From Litorivivens sp041624475 (GTDB taxonomy: Bacteria > Pseudomonadota > Gammaproteobacteria > Pseudomonadales > Spongiibacteraceae), in the NCBI RefSeq assembly GCF_041624475.1, contig NZ_JBFJUX010000016.1, positions 5,287 through 69,286 of the forward strand: a stretch of DNA of 64,000 nt. Direction: 5' to 3'. Every line of letters starts with the position of its first letter. Within the stretch, counting starts at the first letter, position 1. Shown one piece after another: positions 1-6,846 of the stretch. The position numbers were made by a program, and so were the translations under genes. A model generated the notes under the pieces. The model ran no database searches and was not told where the DNA came from. It saw only the letters and a program-made list of their open reading frames with translations.

Positions 1-66
1 GACCGCTTCGATCGCTTGCACGTTCGCCTGCGAGAGCGAGTTATGGAAGCGCGCGAATCCTCTTGA
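1..66 (+). CDS. possible 3' end of a truncated gene
   Basis: Frame 1 of the plus strand is open from the window edge to a TGA at 64-66. It would encode a charged, Arg-rich C-terminus ending EARESS. The stop directly abuts the stop of the convergent LuxO-like gene (TGATCA, shared palindrome), which is a common tail-to-tail arrangement. Only 21 codons are visible, so a chance open frame is quite possible and no family can be named. Confidence 0.3.
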   Translation, partial: DRFDRLHVRLRERVMEARESS

Positions 67-1506
67 TCAGTTCCAGCCCTTGAGTTTGCGATAGATGGTT
101 GATGCGCTGACGCCAAGGCAAGCCGCCGCCAGTGGAATATTGCCATCACATTGTTCAATAGCCTGCTCGATAGCTTCTTTTTCTACCTGCCAAAGAGGTC
201 TTATGCCCTGAGTTCCGTTCGGTACTGGGGGCGCACTCGCTGCCGTCGTCGCAGCGGCCGTTGAGATCTGGGCGGGAGTCGAAGCGGAAGGGGGCTGAGG
301 ACGGCTTTCACCAAAAACCGGCAACATATCCGCCGTTACTTCTGTGCCTTCGTTGATGACTACCGCGTTCTCGATAACATTTTGCATTTCCCGGATGTTA
401 CCGGGCCAGTCATAGTGTGTGATTTTTTTGATCGCGTCAGCAGCAAAACCGGTGAACTGTTTGTTGTTCGCTTTAGATTTGTCCTGAAGAAAATGATTGG
501 CGAGCAAAAGAATGTCGTCGCCGCGATCACGCAGCGGCGGCAGCGAGACAGGAATAACGTTCAAACGATAGTAGAGGTCTTCTCGAAAACGTCCTTCTCC
601 GACCTCTCTGGCGGGATCCCGGTTTGTAGCACAAACTATGCGGACATCGGCGGTCATGGCCTTCTGGCCACCAACGCGGCTGAAGGTACCGGTTTGCAAA
701 AAACGCAATAGTTTGGCTTGCAGGTTCAAGTCCATCTCGCAGATTTCGTCGAGAAACAGTGTGCCGCCATCGGCCTGTTCAGCAGCACCCTTGCGCTGAT
801 TGACGGCACCGCTGAAGGAACCTTTCTCGTGGCCAAAGATCTCGGATTCGAACAGCTCGGCCGGTATCGCTGCGCAGTTGATTGCGATGAAGGGGCCTGA
901 GCGTCGGGCGCTGGCGTTATGCAGTGACTGTGCGCAGACTTCCTTGCCGGTTCCACTCTCGCCCGTAACAAAAACACTGGCCTTGCTCTTGGCCGCGCTG
1001 TCCAGAAGCCTGAACACGGTGGACATAGACAGAGATTGGCCAACAAAATACTGTGCTACCGAATGGTCGCCGACATCTGGGGGCGCTACAGATGTGACGG
1101 CGGCAGCTGGCGCAGCGATTTCATCTTGTTTCTGGTCCAGTGCGCTTTTCACCGCCGACAACAAACGGTCTTTCGGAAAGGGTTTTTCGATAAAGTCAAA
1201 ACCACCCAGACGCATGGCGTCAACGGCGGTATCAATTGTACTGTTTGCCGTAACGATGACCACGTTGGCTGGCGAGGGCTGTCGGTTTACAAACTCAAGC
1301 ACTTCGAGCCCTGTAATATCCGGCAGGCAAACGTCCTGTACAATCACAGCCGGCATGCGGTTTTTAATGGCAACGAGTGCCGAGTGTCCATCAAGGAAAT
1401 GCTCTGTTTTATAGCCCGCTTGTTCCAAATAGCCGCAGTACAGCGCACCGCTGGACTCACTGTCTTCTACAACATATACCAGTGGTTTGATTTCTGAATC
1501 GGTCAT
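67..1506 (-). CDS. LuxO-like sigma-54-dependent response regulator
   Basis: This 479-residue NtrC-class activator binds enhancer sites and uses ATP hydrolysis to open sigma-54 promoters. The receiver domain (about 8-124) keeps the acidic pair E14/D15, phospho-acceptor D58 and K108. The AAA+ domain has Walker A at 182-189 (GESGTGKE), the sigma-54 contact loop at 229-234 as GSFSGA instead of GAFTGA, and Walker B GGTLFLDE ending at 254. The C-terminus ends in a Fis-type helix-turn-helix (about 450-477, with STIYRKLK). The stretch DSAAKSKASVFVTGESGTGK and the phrase LDEICEMDL are close to Vibrio LuxO, so this is a LuxO-family call rather than generic NtrC. The ATG overlaps the TGA of the receiver-Hpt gene upstream (ATGA), so the two are co-transcribed. 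It is the obvious candidate to act at the TTGCA-N3-TGCAA boxes found across 2-25 kb. Confidence 0.92.
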   Translation of the reverse strand: MTDSEIKPLVYVVEDSESSGALYCGYLEQAGYKTEHFLDGHSALVAIKNRMPAVIVQDVCLPDITGLEVLEFVNRQPSPANVVIVTANSTIDTAVDAMRLGGFDFIEKPFPKDRLLSAVKSALDQKQDEIAAPAAAVTSVAPPDVGDHSVAQYFVGQSLSMSTVFRLLDSAAKSKASVFVTGESGTGKEVCAQSLHNASARRSGPFIAINCAAIPAELFESEIFGHEKGSFSGAVNQRKGAAEQADGGTLFLDEICEMDLNLQAKLLRFLQTGTFSRVGGQKAMTADVRIVCATNRDPAREVGEGRFREDLYYRLNVIPVSLPPLRDRGDDILLLANHFLQDKSKANNKQFTGFAADAIKKITHYDWPGNIREMQNVIENAVVINEGTEVTADMLPVFGESRPQPPSASTPAQISTAAATTAASAPPVPNGTQGIRPLWQVEKEAIEQAIEQCDGNIPLAAACLGVSASTIYRKLKGWN

Positions 1507-2216
1507 TCACTTGCCTCCGTGGCCAAGATTTGTCTTACGCCGTCTGCTGTACTTTGGCACAGAGCGAGGAGGCGCTGAGCTGCAGAGGTGGCATTTTCGG
1601 TTGTCAGGTCTGTGTTTTCGTTGAGCTCGCGCGCTACCTCGGCCAGTTCTAACGCTCCGTAGAGTGTTGCAGAGTTCTTGAGGATATGGCTCGCCGCGAG
1701 GGTCTCGGCGACAAGGTCGTCGGCCTCATCAAGCCGGGTTGATAAGTCGGACAATTCTTTCTCAAATAACGCCAGAAGCCGCCTAGCAGTCTCGTGCCCA
1801 AGATCGTCGGTGAGTGTGTCGATGGTTTGCTTGTCCAAAACAGCTGAGTTGCTCTTCAGGACGCCTTGCAGTTTTTTCAAAGACACGGGTTTCTCTATCA
1901 ACTGGTTGATACCCGCCGCGAGAATCTTGCTTTTCTCACGGATGTCACTTTCACCGGTAATCGAAATTAGATAGGTGTCGGAATTGATTGTCTGGTTTTG
2001 CCGCAGGTATTGCGCGACTTCGCTGCCACGTTTTCCGGGGAGATGCTCATCGAGCAGAATAAGGTCATAGACTGCCTCGCAGGCCAGAGCCAAGGCTTTG
2101 TCGCCATTCTCTGCTGTTGTAACGTGATACCCAAGTTTTTCCAGCATGGCTTTGGTGGCAAATAAACTGGGCAGGCTATCGTCTGCGAGCAGGAGCTTTT
2201 CGCTTGTCATTCCCAT
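1503..2216 (-). CDS. receiver-Hpt phosphotransfer protein
   Basis: This is a phosphorelay intermediate of about 237 residues. An N-terminal receiver domain (acidic pair in LLLADDS, phospho-acceptor Asp in LILLDEHLPG near residue 56, Lys in the EKP motif) is followed by a histidine phosphotransfer domain. The Hpt active site is the His in SHILKNSA near residue 177. It overlaps the LuxO-like gene by 4 nt and may do the job of Vibrio LuxU, passing phosphate to the regulator. An in-frame GTG at 2273 would lengthen the protein by 19 residues. It lies about one base from the transcription start expected of the sigma-54 promoter at 2285-2300, so the ATG at 2216 (or 2210) is preferred. The internal receiver could let it act as a gated relay, which is inference. 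Confidence 0.85.
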   Translation of the reverse strand: MGMTSEKLLLADDSLPSLFATKAMLEKLGYHVTTAENGDKALALACEAVYDLILLDEHLPGKRGSEVAQYLRQNQTINSDTYLISITGESDIREKSKILAAGINQLIEKPVSLKKLQGVLKSNSAVLDKQTIDTLTDDLGHETARRLLALFEKELSDLSTRLDEADDLVAETLAASHILKNSATLYGALELAEVARELNENTDLTTENATSAAQRLLALCQSTADGVRQILATEASE

Positions 2217-2284
2217 TGCGTCCCGTAGTGTAGTAAAACTGTTCGTGGCGAAAGCTCGATCCTCGCTTACCACCTAAACAAAAC

Positions 2285-2300
2285 TGCAAATTACGAACCA
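2285..2300 (-). promoter_or_regulatory. putative sigma-54 promoter of the receiver-Hpt/LuxO-like operon
   Basis: The minus strand reads TGGTTCGTAATTTGCA, with the GG and GC elements separated by exactly 10 nt and a good TTTGCA -12 region. It lies about 70 nt before the ATG at 2216. A perfect LuxO-type box sits about 110 bp upstream at 2405-2417, which suggests autoregulation. The -24 half (TGGTTC) is weaker than TGGCAC. Confidence 0.55.
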
Positions 2301-2404
2301 TTTCGCCTTGTTTTTGAAAAAACCAGTTAAATCAGCTGGTTGTGTTCACAGACGAGTCGCTAAGCAGCTATATTGAGGCTGTACGACTAAGTTTATATGG
2401 AGAT

Positions 2405-2417
2405 TTGCAAATTGCAA
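2405..2417. promoter_or_regulatory. LuxO-type enhancer box TTGCAAATTGCAA
   Basis: This is a perfect match to the TTGCA-W3-TGCAA operator known for Vibrio LuxO. It lies in the divergent region between the receiver-Hpt gene and the hybrid kinase. A further partial repeat (TGCAATGCAA) follows at 2425-2434. No GG-N10-GC promoter was found facing the kinase, so the box more likely serves the minus-strand promoter. Confidence 0.65.
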
Positions 2418-2458
2418 ACCACAATGCAATGCAAACTGATCATCAGGGAGCTGATCTG

Positions 2459-5074
2459 ATGGATCTGCCCACCCGTTCTCTTATCGTCCAATGTGTGGTG
2501 GACCAACATCGCCGGGTAAGAAAAATACTGTCTTGGCATGACAGATTGCCGGTCTCTAATCGTGCCGATGTCATTGAAGGGTGGTTGTCGCACCTTCTCG
2601 CTGATGTCGGGAGCGACCACGCTGAGCATTTGCTTCTCACCACAAGCCTGCCGGCCTTAATGAGCGGTAAGGAAGTGGACGTTCAACTGGAGCCCTTAGA
2701 GTCGGGAGCCCGGATTTCTATCTATTGCGACCTGTCGCAGGGCAGTTTCAGTTCGCGGTCTACGGATCGACTGGCTGCTGTTTTTGATTCGCTGTACCGG
2801 TCAAGCCTGGATGCACTGGTAACAATCGATACCCACGGAAATATTATTGAGTTTAATCAGTCGGCTGAAGCGATGTTCGGGTATCGGCGTGATGAGGTAC
2901 ACGGAACATCTGTGGCCGACGTGGTGATTCCACACGCGATGCGTGATGCCCATAATGCCGGGATGGATAATTATCTAAAAACGGGCGAAGGTCCTGTGAT
3001 CAATAACCGGATTGAGGTGGAGGCCATTCGCCGCGACGGCTCGCTGTTTCCCTGTGAGTTAACGGTGGTGCCGGCAGAAATAAATGGCGAGACCGCATTC
3101 TTTACGGCATTTATTCGTGATATTTCAGAGCGCAAAGCGAATGAGACCGCTCTAACACGGGCCAAAGAAGCGGCAGAGGCTGCGAGTGAAGCCAAATCCC
3201 GCTTTCTGGCGCATATGAGTCACGAAATACGCACGCCAGCCAGCGCCGTCATTGGCTGTCTTGAGCTGCTTTCAGAGGCCGGGTTGGAGCATGAACAGCG
3301 TATTCTGGTGCAGACGGCCGATGATGCCGGCCGTAATCTGCTGGATATTATTGAAGACATATTGAGCTTCTCTAAAATTGAGTCCGGTACTTATCAGCTC
3401 CATTCCCAAGCCTTTAACCCGGTAAGACTGTTAGAGCAAGTCGTAGAGTCGGCTGCGGTGCGCAATAGTTCAAAGGACATTCACATTGGTTGCTGTGTGG
3501 CGCCCGATGTTCCTCTGAGCGTTGTGTCAGATCCGGTGGCGATACGGCAGGTCGTAAGCAATCTTGTTGAAAACGCCATGAAGTTTACGCAACAAGGAGG
3601 AGTCAGCGTTCGTGTCTACCTGCAGGAAGGTGTGACGGGGGCTGATCACGTTGATTTGCGTATCGTAGTGCAAGACTCCGGCGCGGGAATAGACGTCAGC
3701 CAGCAGGACAAGATATTCGATGAGTTTGGACAGGTTGATAGTAGCGACCAGACGACCGCTGGTGGCACGGGTCTTGGGCTGGCAATTTGCAAACGCCTGC
3801 TGGACGCTCTGGGTGGGCACATTACCGTAGACAGTGAATTGGGCAAGGGGAGTCGTTTTCAGGTGCTGCTTCCCTGTGACCTGACGGATACTCATGAGAC
3901 TTTCATGGCGTCGGGTCAGCGCATCCCTGCATTGGTGGGTGTGGAAAGCTGCAATGCCAAATTTACAGAAGATGTGACTGAACAGTTGACGCTGCTAGGT
4001 GGCAAAGTCTGCCCCGCTATTGAGGTAGCAAAGGCGACCGCCGTCCCGTTGGTCGTAGAGGTTCCGGCCAATCTGAAACTGAACCAGGTTATTGCCCAGT
4101 GGGCAGAGCGTGGCGTCGAAGCTGAACGTTTGATTTTGGGCTTACAGAGTGCCTTTTCCGAGGAGGCCATCGAAGCGCGAAAGGCGGGCGTAAAAGGGGT
4201 GATTGCGCGGCCTTTCACCGGGTCTGCGCTGATTGGCGCCCTGACTGCTGAAGGCCCGGGACCTGACGTCAACACGGCGCAGGGAGAGCCGGAGGATGCT
4301 GCTTTAGAGGGGTGTCGCATTCTGCTGGCAGAAGACAGTAAAGCCAATCAACTGATTGCATCTGCGATGCTGCAACAAGAAGGCTGTCTCGTCGATGTTG
4401 TGGAGAATGGAAGTGAGGCCATTGCGGCCGTTGCCCAGCATCACTATGCGGCGGTATTGATGGACCTTCGAATGCCGGTGGTTGATGGTTTGGCAGCAAC
4501 CCGGGAAATCCGTAAAACCCACAGTAAAGAACAACTTCCTATTATTGCGCTTACAGCTAACGTGTTTGGTAGCGATGTTGATCGCTGCCTGGATGCGGGA
4601 ATGAATGATTTTATGGGCAAGCCAGTCAATCGGAGAAAATTGTCCTCCATCCTGTCTCACTGGATATACGGAGCTTCTGAGCAGAGTGAGGGTGCTGACC
4701 CGCACAGTGAAACTGAGGTGGGTGACTTTATAGACAGGTCGTTATTAGAGCAACTTCGACAGGATACTTCTGACGAGGCCGTCGAGATCATTCTAAAAGC
4801 CTTTGAGGCGGAATTGACGGGCTTTGTGGCGCAATTGCAATCGTTTGATGGTTCAGCTACTCCAACCGCAGCGGAATTAGGTCATCTCCGGGAATATGCT
4901 CATCGCTGCAAAAGCAGCGCGGGTTACTGCGGTGCTACACACATTCAGGCGCTCGCTGCCTCGTTGGAAAAGGCGTGTTCCGATAATGCGCTTGATCGCG
5001 TCACCGAGTTGTTACCGCAATTAGTTGTCTGCGCCGAAAAAACGCAGGTAGCGATTGACGAACTGCAACCCTAA
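2459..5074 (+). CDS. hybrid histidine kinase with PAS, receiver and Hpt domains
   Basis: This is a BvgS/ArcB-style phosphorelay kinase of about 871 residues. After an N-terminal region come a PAS domain (about 105-230), a dimerisation/phospho-acceptor domain with H255 in SHEIRTP, and an ATPase domain with N box NLVENAMKF, G1 DSGAGI and G2 GTGLGLAI. A receiver follows with phospho-acceptor D669 in LMDLRMP, then a C-terminal Hpt domain with the His in AHRCKSSAG near 815. The stretch between ATPase and receiver (about 490-610) has no clear motifs and may be a decayed receiver. No transmembrane segment was seen, so it is probably cytoplasmic. AGGGAG at 2445-2450, 8 nt before the ATG, supports this start. 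An upstream in-frame GTG at 2342 lacks a ribosome site and would put the LuxO box inside the gene. Confidence 0.88.
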   Translation: MDLPTRSLIVQCVVDQHRRVRKILSWHDRLPVSNRADVIEGWLSHLLADVGSDHAEHLLLTTSLPALMSGKEVDVQLEPLESGARISIYCDLSQGSFSSRSTDRLAAVFDSLYRSSLDALVTIDTHGNIIEFNQSAEAMFGYRRDEVHGTSVADVVIPHAMRDAHNAGMDNYLKTGEGPVINNRIEVEAIRRDGSLFPCELTVVPAEINGETAFFTAFIRDISERKANETALTRAKEAAEAASEAKSRFLAHMSHEIRTPASAVIGCLELLSEAGLEHEQRILVQTADDAGRNLLDIIEDILSFSKIESGTYQLHSQAFNPVRLLEQVVESAAVRNSSKDIHIGCCVAPDVPLSVVSDPVAIRQVVSNLVENAMKFTQQGGVSVRVYLQEGVTGADHVDLRIVVQDSGAGIDVSQQDKIFDEFGQVDSSDQTTAGGTGLGLAICKRLLDALGGHITVDSELGKGSRFQVLLPCDLTDTHETFMASGQRIPALVGVESCNAKFTEDVTEQLTLLGGKVCPAIEVAKATAVPLVVEVPANLKLNQVIAQWAERGVEAERLILGLQSAFSEEAIEARKAGVKGVIARPFTGSALIGALTAEGPGPDVNTAQGEPEDAALEGCRILLAEDSKANQLIASAMLQQEGCLVDVVENGSEAIAAVAQHHYAAVLMDLRMPVVDGLAATREIRKTHSKEQLPIIALTANVFGSDVDRCLDAGMNDFMGKPVNRRKLSSILSHWIYGASEQSEGADPHSETEVGDFIDRSLLEQLRQDTSDEAVEIILKAFEAELTGFVAQLQSFDGSATPTAAELGHLREYAHRCKSSAGYCGATHIQALAASLEKACSDNALDRVTELLPQLVVCAEKTQVAIDELQP

Positions 5075-5883
5075 GCGCACTGCTTTTTGCTGGCAGGGTT
5101 CCAGAATTGGCTGCAGTCTTCGAGAGTGGCTGGTTTGCCGGTCAGATAGCCCTGAACGCTATCGCAACCTAGCTGAGAGAGTATTTGCAGCTGTGGGTCT
5201 GATTCTACGCCCTCGGCTACCGTGCTTAGCCCTAGCCTTTGCGCCATTGCCAGAATCGCGCTGCAAATTGTAAAGTCGTCTTCGCTGCTGTGGAGCCCAT
5301 CGACAAAACTTTTGTCGATTTTTAGTCCGTCAATCTTGAATTCGCGCAGCAAATTGAGAGAAGCGAAGCCCGTACCAAAGTCGTCCAGCCAAATTTTTAT
5401 TCCGTCTCCCTGAAACGCCTTGAACGTTCGCGCGATAAGCCCTGGATTTTGAATCAGCGCCGTTTCGGTCAACTCCAGTTTGACGGCTTGTGGGGGTACA
5501 TTCAGGTCCATAAGGGCTTTCATAAATGTCTCATAAATGTCGCCGGCCTGAACTTGCCGTGGAGATACGTTTATTGACATATAGAGAGGCATCCCAGAAT
5601 GCTTTCTCATTTTTGCCAGATCATGAATGGCTTGCCGCGTAATCCAGCGCCCCAGCTCCACAATATCTCCACTTTCTTCAGCAAAGGGAATGAAGTCGGC
5701 GGGTGAGATCAGGCCGAAGTGCGGTGACTGGCAGCGGACAAGAGCCTCAAACCCTTTGAGCTCACCGTCGCCAAGCCCAAATTGCGGCTGGTAAACGAGG
5801 TAACAATGCCGCTCAGCTATGGCCTCTGTGATGATTGCCTGCATGGGCAAGTTTGAGGTGCCGGGCATTTTTGGGTGGTTCAT
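5071..5883 (-). CDS. EAL-domain c-di-GMP phosphodiesterase
   Basis: This is a stand-alone EAL domain of about 270 residues with no sensor or GGDEF domain. It would hydrolyse the second messenger c-di-GMP. The motifs expected of an active enzyme are visible: EALVR, NVSPRQ, ELTET, the WLDDFGTG loop, KIDKSF and AEGVES. The start at 5883 is supported by GGAG 7 nt upstream; an ATG at 5928 lies over the sigma-54 promoter. The stop overlaps the stop of the convergent hybrid kinase (5071-5074). Its promoter looks sigma-54 dependent, which would link c-di-GMP turnover to the LuxO-like regulator and the polysaccharide locus. Confidence 0.9.
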   Translation of the reverse strand: MNHPKMPGTSNLPMQAIITEAIAERHCYLVYQPQFGLGDGELKGFEALVRCQSPHFGLISPADFIPFAEESGDIVELGRWITRQAIHDLAKMRKHSGMPLYMSINVSPRQVQAGDIYETFMKALMDLNVPPQAVKLELTETALIQNPGLIARTFKAFQGDGIKIWLDDFGTGFASLNLLREFKIDGLKIDKSFVDGLHSSEDDFTICSAILAMAQRLGLSTVAEGVESDPQLQILSQLGCDSVQGYLTGKPATLEDCSQFWNPASKKQCA

Positions 5884-5923
5884 GTCATTACTCCAAACGT
5901 GAATACTGCGTTGGTAGCTTCCT

Positions 5924-5939
5924 CGCAACTATCGGGCCA
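5924..5939 (-). promoter_or_regulatory. putative sigma-54 promoter of the EAL gene
   Basis: The minus strand reads TGGCCCGATAGTTGCG. GG and GC are 10 nt apart and the match to TGGCACN5TTGC is good. The predicted start of transcription is about 30 nt before the EAL start codon at 5883. Confidence 0.6.
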
Positions 5940-6053
5940 CGATGGGTAAATCGTCTGGGAAAACAGGTAACTGATTGTAAAAAAAGATAATTTTAAAGAT
6001 TGATGGCAGCGCACCGTATCGCATTGGTCTATGTAGATCGCTGAACGAAGCAA

Positions 6054-6095
6054 TTGCAATGCATATTGCCTTTCATATTGGTTTTCAAAATGCGA
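6054..6095. promoter_or_regulatory. degenerate LuxO-type boxes
   Basis: TTGCAATGCATAT (6054-6066) keeps the first half-site only. TTTCAAAATGCGA (6083-6095) has two mismatches to TTGCA-N3-TGCAA. They lie about 75-115 bp from the plus-strand sigma-54 promoter and 115-170 bp from the minus-strand one, so one cluster could serve both. Confidence is limited by the degeneracy. Confidence 0.4.
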
Positions 6096-6167
6096 AAAAC
6101 GTTGCGGTTTTGTGAAGGGAAATAAAAAAACATATTAAAAACAAAGACATAAGTTTCTAGTTGAATT

Positions 6168-6183
6168 TGGTATGGCCTTTGCA
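6168..6183 (+). promoter_or_regulatory. putative sigma-54 promoter of the isochorismatase/kinase operon
   Basis: TGGTATGGCCTTTGCA has GG and GC separated by 10 nt and a strong TTTGCA -12 element. It is about 50 nt upstream of the ATG at 6233. Confidence 0.6.
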
Positions 6184-6232
6184 TTTTAGGATTCAAGCAC
6201 TTTGAAGATGAAATGTAAGCGGAGTTAAACCG

Positions 6233-6829
6233 ATGAACGACCTTTCGAAAACAGCTTTGATACTTATTGGTTTCCAAAATGACTACTTTGCGGAAGATGG
6301 GATTCTGCACTCAGTCATTGAGGAGTCATCTCGGGTAAGCGGTGTCCTGGCGAATACCTTGTCTTTGCTGGATGAGCGCGGCAGGGATTTTGGCTTAGTA
6401 GTGGCTACCCCGATTCACTTCACCCCAAATTACGATGAATTGACGGAGCCCGTGGGAATTCTGCAGACGATTCGACAGGTCGGCGCTTTTAAAGCCGGGT
6501 CTCGGGGGGCTGAAACCATTGCGGAACTTAAGCCCTATGAGTCCATTATTCGCGAGGTGCCCGGTAAACGGGGCCTAAATGCCTTCTCCAATACGGACCT
6601 TGAGGAAATGTTGCGCGATAACGGTATCGAGCGGATTGTGTTGGCCGGCACTGTGACCTCCATATGTATTGATTCGACCGGGCGCCATGCGGCGGAACTC
6701 GGTTTCAAAGTCATGGTGCTTAGCGACTGTACCTCGGGAAGAACGGTATTTGAGCAGGAATTTTATTGTGACACAGTATTTCCGCTCTATGGTGAAGTCG
6801 CGACATCCCGCGTGTTGAAAGCGGCCTAA
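6233..6829 (+). CDS. isochorismatase-fold protein (cysteine hydrolase family), catalytic Asp replaced
   Basis: This 198-residue protein has the alpha/beta fold of isochorismatase, nicotinamidase and N-carbamoylsarcosine amidase. The family uses an Asp-Lys-Cys triad. The Cys is present (C145 in TSICID) and a Lys is present in PGKRGLNAF. The position of the usual Asp (the first D of the V/I-D-x-Q-N-D motif) is Gly13 in LIGFQNDYF; the second Asp, D17, is kept. It may therefore be a distinct subfamily or a non-hydrolytic binder. A GGAG lies 8 nt before the ATG. It is followed after 17 nt by a triple-PAS hybrid kinase, so it could modify or sense that kinase's ligand, which is inference. Confidence 0.82.
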   Translation: MNDLSKTALILIGFQNDYFAEDGILHSVIEESSRVSGVLANTLSLLDERGRDFGLVVATPIHFTPNYDELTEPVGILQTIRQVGAFKAGSRGAETIAELKPYESIIREVPGKRGLNAFSNTDLEEMLRDNGIERIVLAGTVTSICIDSTGRHAAELGFKVMVLSDCTSGRTVFEQEFYCDTVFPLYGEVATSRVLKAA

Positions 6830-6846
6830 TTAGGGAGGGCACTGTT

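Larger units (their letters stand above)
5884..6232. other. 349-bp divergent regulatory region
   Basis: This gap separates the EAL gene (minus) from the isochorismatase-like gene (plus). It holds two outward-facing sigma-54 promoters (5924-5939 minus, 6168-6183 plus) with degenerate LuxO-type boxes between them and AT-rich tracts at 5979-6000 and 6121-6150. No open frame with a ribosome site was seen. Confidence 0.6.

Noticed and set aside
2342..2458. plus-strand sigma-54 promoter for the first hybrid kinase
   Set aside because: None of the GG dinucleotides between 2300 and 2450 has a GC 10 nt downstream.
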